Shown: positions 21,155-33,802, counted from the first letter of the stretch. The stretch is DNA of 64,000 bases from Phenylobacterium sp. (GCF_013822795.1 NZ_PNLB01000010.1:1-64000), one strand, 5' to 3'. Notes: generated by a model from the sequence alone, not told the origin. Translations and numbers: made by a program.

Positions 21155-21865
21155 CTAAGCCACGTTCTCGTAGGCGCCGTTCTTCAGCAGCGGCGTGCAG
21201 TGGCTGACGTTCAACTCGGCGGCGATGTCGACGTCGAGCGCGTGCTCCTTCTCGATCAGCTCCACGCCCGACCGACAGGTCCGGAGCGTCGCCTCCAGGT
21301 GCGGACGCGCGCTCAGGAAGGCGTGCCGCGCCACGACCGCCTCAGGTTCGCCGTCGAAGCCGATCGCCTCGATCACCGCCCCTGCGCCCAGCAGGTCCTC
21401 GATCGCCGGCCGCAGCGAGCCGTCAGGCCATTGCTCGCCGGCCGGAATGACCGCGATGTCTCGCCCTTCGGCCAAGGCCACGGCCTTGGCCGCCACCGCC
21501 GCGGCGTTGCGCAGACAGCCGGCCAGCACGCTCGCCCGCCCACAGGCCAGCGACAGCCGTGATCCATTCGGCGACGGCAGCAGCAGGCGCTCGCCCGGAT
21601 TGAGCTTCATCAAGCTCGCGGGCGACAGGCTCAGCTGGCCGCCGGCCTTGCGGCTCGCCGCCAGCCGCGCGCCCACCCGCTCGGCCTCGGCCCGCGCCGC
21701 GTCCTCGTCGCCGTACGGAAAAGGGTGAATCCGCGCTTGGCGGTGCACGGCTACGTCGACCGCCGTCGAGAACGACAGCACATCGACGATCACCACGACC
21801 GCAACCCGGTCGCGCAGCAGCGCGACCCCGTTCAGTCCCCACTCGCAATGGACCTTCTGCATCAC
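21155..21865 (-). CDS. 2-phosphosulfolactate phosphatase family protein (ComB-like)
   Basis: VVIVDVLSFSTAVDVA...LLLPSPNGSRLSL...VIPAGEQWPDGSLRPAIEDLLGAGAVI match the ComB family pattern. Confidence 0.82.
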   Translation of the reverse strand: MMQKVHCEWGLNGVALLRDRVAVVVIVDVLSFSTAVDVAVHRQARIHPFPYGDEDAARAEAERVGARLAASRKAGGQLSLSPASLMKLNPGERLLLPSPNGSRLSLACGRASVLAGCLRNAAAVAAKAVALAEGRDIAVIPAGEQWPDGSLRPAIEDLLGAGAVIEAIGFDGEPEAVVARHAFLSARPHLEATLRTCRSGVELIEKEHALDVDIAAELNVSHCTPLLKNGAYENVA

Positions 21866-21931
21866 GCGCCTCCGGCGGTGATCGAACGCCGTTCCCGGGG
21901 CAAATGCAAACGTGGCTGTGGAGCGGGCTCC

Positions 21932-23054
21932 CTAGGCCCCCGCCCCATCACGCGTGCTGCCCACGCGCTGCGCCAAGGCCGCACCCATGAATTCGTCGAG
22001 ATCGCCGTCCAGCACGCCTTGCGTGTCGGAGGTTTCGACGTTGGTCCGCAGATCCTTGACCATCTGATACGGCTGCAGGACGTAGGATCGGATCTGGTGG
22101 CCCCAGCCGATATCGGTCTTCAGGTCGTTCATCGCCTGAGCCTCGGCTTCGCGCTTCTGCAGTTCCAGCTCATAGAGCCGGGCGCGCAGCATCTTCCAGG
22201 CCTCGTCGCGGTTCTGGTGCTGCGAGCGGCCCATCTGGCAGGCCACCACCACGCCGGTCGGAATGTGCGTCAGACGCACGGCCGAGTCGGTCTTGTTGAT
22301 GTGCTGACCGCCGGCGCCGGACGCCCGATAGGTGTCGGTCCGCACGTCGGACGGGTTGATGTCGATCTCGATGGTGTCGTCGACCACCGGATAGACCCAG
22401 ACCGAGGCGAAACTGGTGTGCCGCTTGGCCGCCGCGTCGAACGGCGAGATGCGCACCAGCCGGTGCACGCCCGCCTCGCTCTTCAGCCAGCCATAGGCGT
22501 TCGGGCCCTTGATCTGCAGGGTGACCGACTTGATCCCGGCCTGTTCGCCCGAAGTCTCTTCGAGGAAGTCGACGCTCATGCCGTGGGCGTTGGCCCAACG
22601 GGTGTACATGCGCATCAGCATCCCGGCCCAGTCGTTGGACTCGGTGCCGCCGGCGCCGGAATTGATTTCCATGAAGGCGTCGTTGCCGTCCGCCTCGCCC
22701 GACAACAGGGCTTCCAACTCGGCCCGCGCAGCGCGCTCCTTGATGGCCTTCAGCTGTTCGCGGGCCTCATCGAGGGTGGCTTCATCGCCCTCCTCGTCGG
22801 CCATCTCGGCGTAACCGATGGCGTCGGCCAGGTCGCGTTCCAGCGACTGCACGGCCTCGACGGACGCGGCCAGTTTTGCGCGTTCGCGAGTGATCGCCTG
22901 GGCGGCCGCCGCGTCGTCCCAAAGGGTCGGGTCTTCGACGCGGGCGTTCAGCTCATCGAGCTTTCTTAGGGCCGGTTCCCAGTCAAAGTCTCCTCCTGAG
23001 CAAGTCGATCGACTGCTCGATGTCGGCCTTCGCGGCCTCGACATCCACTCTCAT
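21932..23054 (-). CDS. prfB: peptide chain release factor 2, expressed through a +1 programmed frameshift
   Basis: Zero frame from 23054: [23 protein letters not shown] then in-frame TGA at 22985-22983; +1 frame continues [19 protein letters not shown]... to 21932 ([18 protein letters not shown] motif). Confidence 0.95.
22982..23000 (-). promoter_or_regulatory. prfB programmed +1 frameshift signal
   Basis: Minus strand CTC AGG AGG AGA CTT TGA C: SD-like AGGAGG, slippery CTT, TGA C stop context. Confidence 0.95.
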
Positions 23055-23130
23055 GGGAATCTCCGAAACCAGAAATGTTCTGGGGGTCGGGCAGATAGCG
23101 CGCGAAGGGGCGCATGACAATGGCGGGCGG

Positions 23131-25515
<2,385 letters not shown>

Positions 25516-25611
25516 ACTGACCGACCTCCGCGGGGCGCGCCCCGTCCGCTCAGGCTGGTCTAGCGTGCATCGCGCCGGGCGCCAACGGCCCTGCGTCGGC
25601 GTGGCGCGGCG

Positions 25612-26826
25612 TCAGTTCGACGCCAGCTTGGTCGGCTGGCCGAAATAGTCGTCGATGGCTTCGGCGACCGAACCCATGAGCCGGGTGCGCTTGCCCGGAT
25701 CGCGCAGCACCGCCTCGTCGGCGGCGTTGGTCAGGAAGCCCATCTCCAGCAGCACGGCCGGAACGTCCGGGGCCAGCAGCACGGCCAGGCCAGCCTCGCG
25801 GTGGCTGCGGCGCAGCAGCGGCTGGTGGTCGCTCACCCGCTCCAGCAGCACCTCGGCGAAGGTGGCCGAACGGTTGCGGGTCATGCGCTGGGTCAGGTCC
25901 AGCAAGATGGTCGAAACCCCATGATCGCCATGGCTGCCGGCCTGCATGAACCAGTCGTCCTTGCTGACGAACTTGGCCGAGCGCGAGGTCGCGCGGTCGG
26001 CGAGCGTATAGACGCTGGCCCCGCGCAGGCTGGGATCGGTGCCCGAGTCGGCGTGCAGCGAGATGAACAGGTCGGCGTCGGCGCGCCGGGCGACCTGCAC
26101 GCGCACCGCGTGATCGACATAGACGTCGGCGTCCCGGGTCATCACGACCTTATAGCGGCCGCTCTTTTCCAGCTGGCTCTTCAGCGCCCGCGCTGCGGCC
26201 AGGGTGACGTCCTTCTCGTTGCCGTCGGCGCCCTTGGTGCCCGGATCCTTGCCGCCGTGGCCGGCGTCGATGACGATGACTTTCTTAAGCGGCAGCGCGG
26301 CCTTGGTCGTCTTGACCGGGGCCGAGATGAAACGCGGGCCCGCGGCGGCTTGGGCGACCCTCACGTTCGCCGGGGCCTTGGCCGCCAGGTCGATCACATA
26401 GCGATAGTTGGCCACGCCGTCGGCGGGCGGCAGCAGGAAGCGGCGCTTGATCACCGCATCGTCGGCCAGGTCGATGCGCAGCCGCGCGCCGCCGGCCGAG
26501 TCGTCCACCACCCAGGCCTTCACCAGGCCCAGTCCCCCGCCCTGCAGCTGGTTGTCGACCGACACCCCTGGAAGACTCAGGACGACCCGGCGGTCGCCCT
26601 GCCCGTCCGAGGCCACCTTGCCGGTCGCCGATTTGTCGAGGTCGATGACGATGCGGGTTTCGGCGCGGTCTCCGCCGAGGCGAACCTTCAGGATGTCTGC
26701 CTTGGCGCCGGCCGCCTGCGCTCCGGCGACGATCGCCAGGCAGCAGACCACGGCGCCGACCGTGGCCAGCACGCTTCGTCCGCCGATCCTGAACCTGCCG
26801 CCCATACGCGCAGCCCCGTTACACAT
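25612..26826 (-). CDS. N-acetylmuramoyl-L-alanine amidase (AmiC-like, AMIN + Amidase_3)
   Basis: AMIN-like N-domain then KKVIVIDAGHGGKDPGTKG...FISLHADSGTDPSLRGASVYTL...PAVLLEMGFLTNAADE. Confidence 0.93.
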   Translation of the reverse strand: MCNGAARMGGRFRIGGRSVLATVGAVVCCLAIVAGAQAAGAKADILKVRLGGDRAETRIVIDLDKSATGKVASDGQGDRRVVLSLPGVSVDNQLQGGGLGLVKAWVVDDSAGGARLRIDLADDAVIKRRFLLPPADGVANYRYVIDLAAKAPANVRVAQAAAGPRFISAPVKTTKAALPLKKVIVIDAGHGGKDPGTKGADGNEKDVTLAAARALKSQLEKSGRYKVVMTRDADVYVDHAVRVQVARRADADLFISLHADSGTDPSLRGASVYTLADRATSRSAKFVSKDDWFMQAGSHGDHGVSTILLDLTQRMTRNRSATFAEVLLERVSDHQPLLRRSHREAGLAVLLAPDVPAVLLEMGFLTNAADEAVLRDPGKRTRLMGSVAEAIDDYFGQPTKLASN

Positions 26827-27225
26827 TTTATACCGTCGTACCCATATAGACCGCGGCGGCGTGGACAAACGGTTAACCGCGTCCTTACGCCACCGCTTTG
26901 CGGCGCGGCGGCTTTCCTTTTTGCCGCCAGTGTTGCAATGTCCGCCCGCGCTGGACCGTGCGCGCCTTGCGTCGCAAGGCTGCGGCCCGCGCGACACACC
27001 CCGCGTCGGCTTCGCCACCTTCGGCGACCACGCGCCATCCGATCCGCGCCTAATGATTGGGCGCGCCTGGGAACACACCAATGGGCAGCGCCGCTCGAGC
27101 CCAATTTCGGCCTACCGCCCGCCTTGCCGGTTCCGGCATTGCGATGGGCGGTGGCGTGCGCGCCCTCCTGACAGACCGGCGGCGCCCGAGCCGAGAGCTC
27201 GCGGCGCGCCTCGGAGACGTACTTG

Positions 27226-29889
27226 ATGTCCAAGAAGATGTTGATCGACGCCGCACACGCCGAAGAGACGCGTGTCGTGGTGGTCGACGGACCGCGTGTT
27301 GAAGAATTCGATTTCGAGAGCCAGAACCGCAAACAACTCAGAGGCAATATCTATCTCGCCAAGGTGACGCGCGTTGAGCCGTCGCTGCAGGCGGCCTTTA
27401 TCGAGTATGGCGGCAACCGCCACGGCTTCCTCGCCTTCAACGAAATCCACCCCGACTACTACCAGATCCCCGTCGCCGACCGCGAAGCGCTGATGCGCGA
27501 AGAGGCAGACGAGGAGGACGACATCGCCGAGTCGCGGGCCCGCGGGTCCGACGACGAGGATGAAGACGCCGTCGACGCCGACGATGACGATGTCATGGAA
27601 GAAGAGGTCGCGCGTCGTCGTCGCCGGCTGATGCGCCGCTACAAGATTCAGGAAGTGATCCGCCGCCGGCAGATCATGCTGGTTCAGGTCGTCAAGGAAG
27701 AGCGCGGCAACAAGGGCGCGGCGCTCACCACCTACCTGTCGCTGGCCGGCCGCTACGGCGTCCTGATGCCCAACACCGCCCGCGGCGGCGGCATCAGCCG
27801 CAAGATCACCGCCACGACCGATCGCAAGCGCCTGAAGGGCGTCGTCCAGAGCCTGGACGTGCCGGACGGCATGGGCCTGATCGTGCGCACGGCCGGCGCA
27901 AAGCGCACCAAGGCCGAGATCAAGCGCGACTACGAGTACCTCCTGCGCCTGTGGGAGAACATCCGCGACACCACCCTGCACTCCGTGGCCCCCGCCCTCA
28001 TCTATGAGGAAGAGGACCTGGTGAAGCGCACGATCCGCGACCTCTACGACAAGGACATCGACGAGGTCTGGGTCGAGGGCGAGGCCGGCTTCAAGGAAGC
28101 GCGTGAGTTCATGCGCATGCTGATGCCGTCCCAGGCCAAGAAGGTCATGCCTTACCGCGAGCCGACCCCGCTGTTCGTCAAGCATCGGGTCGAAGACCAC
28201 CTCTCGCAGATCTATTCGCCGGTCGTGCCGCTACGTTCGGGCGGCTATCTGGTGATCAACCAGACCGAGGCTCTGGTCGCCGTCGACGTGAACTCCGGCC
28301 GCGCCACCCGCGAGCGGAACATCGAGGCCACCGCCCTCAAGACCAACATGGAAGCGGCCGAAGAGGCCGCCCGCCAGCTCCGGCTGCGCGATCTGGCCGG
28401 CCTGATCGTCATCGACTTCATCGACATGGATGAGTCGAAGAACAATCGCGCCGTCGAGAAGAAGCTGAAGGACGCGCTGAAGGACGACCGCGCCCGCGTC
28501 CAGATGGGCAAGATCTCGACCTTCGGCCTGATGGAAATCAGCCGCCAGCGCCGCCGCTCAGGCGTCCTGGAAGGCACGACACACGTCTGCGAGCATTGCG
28601 CCGGCACCGGCCGCGTGCGCTCGGTCGAGTCGAGCGCCCTGTCCGCCCTGCGCGCCGTGGAGATCGAGGCTCTGAAGGGCGGCGGCGAAGCCACCCTGAA
28701 GGTGCCGCGCGCCGTCGGCCTCTACATCCTCAACGAAAAGCGCAACCATCTGGCGCGCATTCACGAGAGCCTTGGCCTCTTCATCACCATCGTCATCGAC
28801 GACGCCCTGGCGCACGCCGATCACGAGATCGAGCGCACGGCCAGCGAGACCCGGCCTGAGCACGCGGCGATCCAGCACGTCCCGCTGCAGCCCTATCAGC
28901 CCGTTGAAGACGACTTCGACGACGAAGCCTTCGAGGACGAAGAAGACGTCGAGGAGGACGAAGAAGACGCCGACATCGAGCGCGAGGCCACCGACGACGA
29001 CGAGGCCGAGCACCGCTTCCAGGACCATGAAGGCGAAGGCGATGACCGCAACGGTCGCCGCGGCCGCCGCCGCCGCCGCCGTGGCCGCCGTGACGGCGAG
29101 CCGGTCGAAGCCCGCGAGGGCGGTGAACGCCCGCCCCGCGAGCCGCGTGAGGCCCGCGACGACGAAGACGGCGGCCGCCGTCGTCGTCGTGGTCGCCGCG
29201 GCGGTCGCCGGATGCGCGACGATGGTCGTCCGGCCGACATGTTCGCCTGGACCCGTCCCTGGGTGCCGTACGGCGACGATCCCTTCGTCTGGCACGATCC
29301 GTCGGAAGACTTCCCGGCGGCCCGCGCGCCGGCTCCGGCTCAGGCTCCGGCCAACGACGCCGCCCCGGCTCCGGTCGCGGCCGCGGCTGAAGCTGTCGCC
29401 CCGGCGCCGAGCGTGACCGACGACCAGCCGGACGTCGATCTGGACGTCTGGGTCGAACTGCCGGCCGTCGACGACAAGCCGAAGAAGGCCCGGTCGCGCC
29501 GCGGTCGTGGCCGCGGCAAGGCCGAGACCACTGAGGCCTCGGCCGAGGTCGTCGAGGCGGCGGAAGCCGTCGAAGCGGTCGAGGTCGTCGAAGCCGTCGC
29601 CGAACCGGAACCCGCGCCCGAACCGGTCGCGGCCGAGCCGGAAGCCAAGCCGGCCAAGAAGCCGCGTGCGCGTCGCACCAAGGCGTCGGCCGCCGCTGAG
29701 GCCGCCGAAGCGGTGGTCGAAGCCGCCCCGGTTGAGGCCGCTCCGGTCGAGGTCGTCGTCGAGGCCGCGCCAGAAACGGCCCCTGAGCCCGAACCGGCGC
29801 CGGCCGCGCCGGTCGCCCGCGAGCCTGATCCGAACGAGATCAATGCGCCCCCGCCGGTCCCGAAAAAGGGCTGGTGGCGCCGGGGCTAA
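27226..29889 (+). CDS. rne: ribonuclease E
   Basis: MSKKMLIDAAHAEETRVVVVDGPRVEEFDFESQNRKQLRGNIYLAKVTRVEPSLQAAFIEYG S1 domain, RNE/RNG core, CEHCAGTGRV Zn-link, charged disordered C-terminus ending KKGWWRRG. Confidence 0.96.
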   Translation: MSKKMLIDAAHAEETRVVVVDGPRVEEFDFESQNRKQLRGNIYLAKVTRVEPSLQAAFIEYGGNRHGFLAFNEIHPDYYQIPVADREALMREEADEEDDIAESRARGSDDEDEDAVDADDDDVMEEEVARRRRRLMRRYKIQEVIRRRQIMLVQVVKEERGNKGAALTTYLSLAGRYGVLMPNTARGGGISRKITATTDRKRLKGVVQSLDVPDGMGLIVRTAGAKRTKAEIKRDYEYLLRLWENIRDTTLHSVAPALIYEEEDLVKRTIRDLYDKDIDEVWVEGEAGFKEAREFMRMLMPSQAKKVMPYREPTPLFVKHRVEDHLSQIYSPVVPLRSGGYLVINQTEALVAVDVNSGRATRERNIEATALKTNMEAAEEAARQLRLRDLAGLIVIDFIDMDESKNNRAVEKKLKDALKDDRARVQMGKISTFGLMEISRQRRRSGVLEGTTHVCEHCAGTGRVRSVESSALSALRAVEIEALKGGGEATLKVPRAVGLYILNEKRNHLARIHESLGLFITIVIDDALAHADHEIERTASETRPEHAAIQHVPLQPYQPVEDDFDDEAFEDEEDVEEDEEDADIEREATDDDEAEHRFQDHEGEGDDRNGRRGRRRRRRGRRDGEPVEAREGGERPPREPREARDDEDGGRRRRRGRRGGRRMRDDGRPADMFAWTRPWVPYGDDPFVWHDPSEDFPAARAPAPAQAPANDAAPAPVAAAAEAVAPAPSVTDDQPDVDLDVWVELPAVDDKPKKARSRRGRGRGKAETTEASAEVVEAAEAVEAVEVVEAVAEPEPAPEPVAAEPEAKPAKKPRARRTKASAAAEAAEAVVEAAPVEAAPVEVVVEAAPETAPEPEPAPAAPVAREPDPNEINAPPPVPKKGWWRRG

Positions 29890-29906
29890 CTCTGGGCTGT
29901 GACAAC

Positions 29907-29939
29907 GGAAACCGGCTCGCGCCATGCGAGCCGGTTTCC
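29907..29939 (+). terminator. stem-loop downstream of rne, probable terminator
   Basis: GGAAACCGGCTCGC-GCCAT-GCGAGCCGGTTTCC: perfect 14-bp stem, 5-nt loop; weak T-tract. Confidence 0.7.
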
Positions 29940-30006
29940 AGTCCGTCTGAAGCGCGTTAGGCTTCGAAATCTGGGGCTTTGCGGGGGGCGCTTGGAGTTG
30001 TTCGGC

Positions 30007-31410
30007 ATGGTGTCCCCTGCCCGTTCGGTCTCGAGAATCGCTCTGGCCGCTGTAACGGCGCTAAGCCTGACGCTGCAGGCCGCGCCGGCCCGCGCCGAGG
30101 AAGGCATGTCGCTCATTCGCGACACCGAGATCGAAGAGATTCTTCGCAAGGACTCCGAGCCGATCTTCAAGGCCGCCGGCGTTGATTCCAAATCCATCGA
30201 GATCCTGCTGATTGGTTCGAAGGACCTGAACGCCTTCGCCGGCCCCGGCACCATGGGGGTCTTCACCGGCCTGATCCTTGAATCGGAAAACCCCAACCAA
30301 CTGCAGGGCGTCATCGCCCACGAAGTCGGCCACTTGGCCGCCGGCCACTCGGCTCGCTCAGGCGAAATGACCGCCGCTGGCATGACGCCGTTCCTGCTGA
30401 CCATGGGGCTGGGCGTCCTGGCTGCGCTCGCCGGCTCGGGCGAAGGGGCGGCAGGTCTGATCGGCAGCGCCAGCTACTTCGGCACCCTGGGCGCCATGGG
30501 CTACAGCCGCGAACAGGAAAGCCGCGCCGACCAGGCTGGGGCCGCGATCCTTGAGCGCGCCGGTCTGTCCGGCAAAGGGCTCGTCGATTTCTTCGACAAC
30601 TTCCGCTACCAGGAAGTCTTCCAGGAAGCGCGCCGCTTCGCCTACTTCCGGTCCCACCCGCTGTCGTCCTCGCGGATCGAGGCGCTTCGCCACCGGGTCG
30701 AGCAGAACGCCCACTACGACACGCCCGACACGCCGGAAGCGATCGCCGAGCACGAGATCATGAAGGCGAAGCTGGATGGGTTCATCAACCCGACCGTCGC
30801 CATCACCAAGTACGGCGAGAAGGACGCGTCCTATCCGGCCCGCTACGCCCGGGCCATCGCCTACTACCAGATGAAGCAGCCTGATCAGTCGCTGAAGCTG
30901 ATCGACGCCCTGCTCACCGAGCAGCCGAACAATCCCTACCTCTGGGAGCTGAAGGGCCAGGTGCTGTTCGAGTTCGGCCGCGCCCAGGAGGCCGAGGCCC
31001 CGCAGCGCAAGTCCGTCGAACTGAAGCCCGATGCGCCGCTGCTGCGCGTCAACCTGGGCCAGACCCTGATCGCGCTTGAGGACAAGGCCAAGATCGAGGA
31101 AGGGGTCGGCGAACTGCGCAAGGCCCTGACCCAGGAACACGACAACGCCACCGCCTGGCGGATCCTGGCCCAGGCCTACGACAAGCAGGGCAAGGAGGGC
31201 CTCGCCCGCCTGGCCACCGGCGAGTACTTCTTCGCGACGGGCGATGCGAACCAGGCGCGGGTCTTCGCCATGCGCGCCCGGGAAAAGCTCGACAAGGACA
31301 CCCCTGAATGGCGGCGCGCCACCGACATCGTCCTCACCTCCAACCCCAGCAAGGACGACCTCAAGGACTTGGCGTCCGAGGGTTCGATCAATCGCCGTTC
31401 CTCCCGCTGA
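30007..31410 (+). CDS. M48 family metalloprotease with TPR repeats (BepA/YfgC-like)
   Basis: Signal peptide; GVIAHEVGHLAAGHS (HExxH); YSREQESRADQAGA; TPR-like C-terminal half. Confidence 0.92.
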   Translation: MVSPARSVSRIALAAVTALSLTLQAAPARAEEGMSLIRDTEIEEILRKDSEPIFKAAGVDSKSIEILLIGSKDLNAFAGPGTMGVFTGLILESENPNQLQGVIAHEVGHLAAGHSARSGEMTAAGMTPFLLTMGLGVLAALAGSGEGAAGLIGSASYFGTLGAMGYSREQESRADQAGAAILERAGLSGKGLVDFFDNFRYQEVFQEARRFAYFRSHPLSSSRIEALRHRVEQNAHYDTPDTPEAIAEHEIMKAKLDGFINPTVAITKYGEKDASYPARYARAIAYYQMKQPDQSLKLIDALLTEQPNNPYLWELKGQVLFEFGRAQEAEAPQRKSVELKPDAPLLRVNLGQTLIALEDKAKIEEGVGELRKALTQEHDNATAWRILAQAYDKQGKEGLARLATGEYFFATGDANQARVFAMRAREKLDKDTPEWRRATDIVLTSNPSKDDLKDLASEGSINRRSSR

Positions 31411-31461
31411 GCGGGCCGAAAGGCCTTCGCAAAGCCACGCTTCTCACCTAATTGGCCTGAC

Positions 31462-32214
31462 ATGACCAAGATTTCCCGCGGCGTTCTCGTCGCCTGCGCC
31501 GCCCTCGCCCTGCCCCTCGCCGCTTGCCAGAAGCCGGAGGACGACTTCGGCCAGAAGGTCCGCGCCTACCTGCTCGCTCACCCCGAGGTGATCGAGGAGG
31601 CGGTCGTGAAGCTGCAGGAGAACAAGCAGGCCGCCGCCCAGGAGGCCGCCAAGGCCTCGCTCTCCAAGTACCGCGATCAGTTGGAGCGCGACCCGCGCGA
31701 CTTCGTGGCCAACCCGAACGGCTCGATCACCGTGGTCGAGTTCTTCGACTACCGCTGCGGCTACTGCAAGGTCAGCGCGCCCGAGGTGCTGAAGCTGATC
31801 AAGGAGAACCCCGACGTTCGCTTCGTGTTCAAGGAGTTCCCGATCTTCGGGGCCGAGAGCAACCTGGCCGCCGAGGTCGCCCTGTCGCCCGCCGGCATGC
31901 CCAAGAACATCGAGCTGTTCGAGCGTTTCATGGCCGAGAAGGCGCTGGACGAGGCGGCGATCGACCGCCACCTGCGCGCCGTCGGCGTCGATCCGGCCGC
32001 CGCCCGCGCCGGCGGCGCGTCTGCTGAGGTCAAAAAGCACATCGCCGACACCCGCGCGCTGGCCCAGGGGCTGGCCATCGAAGGCACCCCGGCCTTCATC
32101 GTCGGCGACCGCATCATCCCCGGCGCTGACATGCCGGCCTTGCGCGCGGCGATCGCCGAAGCCAAGACCGGCAAGCTCAAGACCGTCCCCTCGCCGAAGA
32201 TCGACAAGGGCTAA
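31462..32214 (+). CDS. DsbA family thiol-disulfide oxidoreductase, probable lipoprotein/exported
   Basis: LALPLAACQKPEDD lipobox-like; ITVVEFFDYRCGYCKVSAPEV (CGYC). Confidence 0.92.
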   Translation: MTKISRGVLVACAALALPLAACQKPEDDFGQKVRAYLLAHPEVIEEAVVKLQENKQAAAQEAAKASLSKYRDQLERDPRDFVANPNGSITVVEFFDYRCGYCKVSAPEVLKLIKENPDVRFVFKEFPIFGAESNLAAEVALSPAGMPKNIELFERFMAEKALDEAAIDRHLRAVGVDPAAARAGGASAEVKKHIADTRALAQGLAIEGTPAFIVGDRIIPGADMPALRAAIAEAKTGKLKTVPSPKIDKG

Positions 32215-32311
32215 AACCCCTCGCCAAACTCGGGCTTTGCGTCGCCCTGCGACGCAGCTAGGCTCCTCTCGAGTGCTTTGAGAGTCTGTCCGTCCGACCA
32301 CGGCGAGCCGA

Positions 32312-33802
32312 ATGCACGAACGAGTGCTGATCATCGGAGCTGGTATCGGCGGCCTATGCGCAGCGCTGGCGCTGGCGCCGACAGGCCGCGATATCGTCAT
32401 TCTCGAACGTGACCCGGCGCCGCCGCGCGGCGGCGCCGATAACGCTTTCACGGACTGGACCCGCCGCGGCGTCGGGCACCTGCGCCACAGCCACGCCTTC
32501 CTGGCCCGGCTGCGCACCATCATCCGCAACGAGCACCCCGAACTGCACGCCGACCTGCTCGCCGCCGGCTGTCGCGAACTCGGCTTCGAGCGGATGCTCA
32601 CCGACCTGCATCGCCAGGCCTACAGGCCCCAGGCCGCCGACCGCGATTTCGTGGTCCTGACCAGCCGGCGTACGACGCTGGAGTTGGTGATCCGCCGCTA
32701 TGTCGAGCGCTATCCAAACGTCCGAATCGATTCGGAGACCTTCGTCCGCAAGCTGCTGACCCAGCACGATCCTCAGGGCCTGCGGGTGGTCGGCGCGTCC
32801 GTCGCCGACGCAGATGGCGCGCGCGACATTATCGGCGACCTGGTGATCGACGCCAGCGGGCGCACCTCGTCCTGTGTCGAGCAACTCGTCGAGGAAGGCG
32901 CGGCGATCCCTGAAGAGAGCGAGAGCGCCGGCATCGTCTACTTCACACGTCACTATCGCCTGCTGGCCGGCGCGCAGGAGCCGCAGCGCACTAAGGCCGG
33001 CGGCACTGGCGATCTCGGCTTTCTCAAGTTCGGCCTATTCCCCGCCGACAACGGCTGCTTCTCGATCACCCTCTGCACGCCCGAGCCCGAGATGGAGCTG
33101 CGCAAGGCCATCGTGCGGCCCGAGGTGTTCGACGCCATCTGCGCGCGCCTCCCCGGCCTGGCGCCCTGGGTCGACCCGGCGGTCGCCGAGGGCGTCAGCC
33201 GCGTGTTCGGCATGGGCGAGTTGCATAGTCGCTGGCGGCAGGTCGCCGGCGAAGGCATCGCGCCGCTGCTCGGCTACTTCCCTGTGGGCGACGCGCTGGT
33301 GCGCACCAACCCGCTCTACGGGCGGGGCTGCTCGTTCGCGGCGATCACGGCTTACGCTTTGCGCGACGTGATCGTGTCGACTGGTGACGCCGCCGATCGC
33401 ATCCAAGCTTTCCAGGCCAGGATCAATGACGACCTGCGGCCCTACTATCTCAACATGCGCGACCAGGACCGCGCCGCGATCCGCCGGGCGCGCCAGCAAC
33501 TGACGCCCGGCTATCGCCCCAGCCTGCGGAGCAGGCTGATCAAGAGCTTCCTGGAAGACGGCGTGAACATAGCCATCCGCTCGGACGCAGACCTCCTGCG
33601 CGAGGCCTTGCGCGGCTTCCATATGCTGGAACACCCCTCCGCCTGGCTGAAGCGGCCCGACAACCTGGCCAAGGTTCTGCGCTACTGGTTCACCCGCAGA
33701 GATCAGAAGGCCGATGCCTATCCGCCCAAGCCCGGCCCCGGCCGGACCGAGATGTTCCAGTCGCTTGGCCTGGCCGCAGATGTCGACATGATCCAGGCCT
33801 AG
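32312..33802 (+). CDS. FAD-dependent oxidoreductase
   Basis: VLIIGAGIGGLCAALALAPTGRDIVILERD Rossmann motif; PVGDALVRTNPLYGRGCSFA. Confidence 0.85.
   Translation: MHERVLIIGAGIGGLCAALALAPTGRDIVILERDPAPPRGGADNAFTDWTRRGVGHLRHSHAFLARLRTIIRNEHPELHADLLAAGCRELGFERMLTDLHRQAYRPQAADRDFVVLTSRRTTLELVIRRYVERYPNVRIDSETFVRKLLTQHDPQGLRVVGASVADADGARDIIGDLVIDASGRTSSCVEQLVEEGAAIPEESESAGIVYFTRHYRLLAGAQEPQRTKAGGTGDLGFLKFGLFPADNGCFSITLCTPEPEMELRKAIVRPEVFDAICARLPGLAPWVDPAVAEGVSRVFGMGELHSRWRQVAGEGIAPLLGYFPVGDALVRTNPLYGRGCSFAAITAYALRDVIVSTGDAADRIQAFQARINDDLRPYYLNMRDQDRAAIRRARQQLTPGYRPSLRSRLIKSFLEDGVNIAIRSDADLLREALRGFHMLEHPSAWLKRPDNLAKVLRYWFTRRDQKADAYPPKPGPGRTEMFQSLGLAADVDMIQA

Noticed and set aside
26870-26890. Possible CtrA box (TTAACCGCGTCCTTAC)
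   Set aside because: Second half-site is CTTA/TTAC rather than TTAA at the right spacing; only a half-site.
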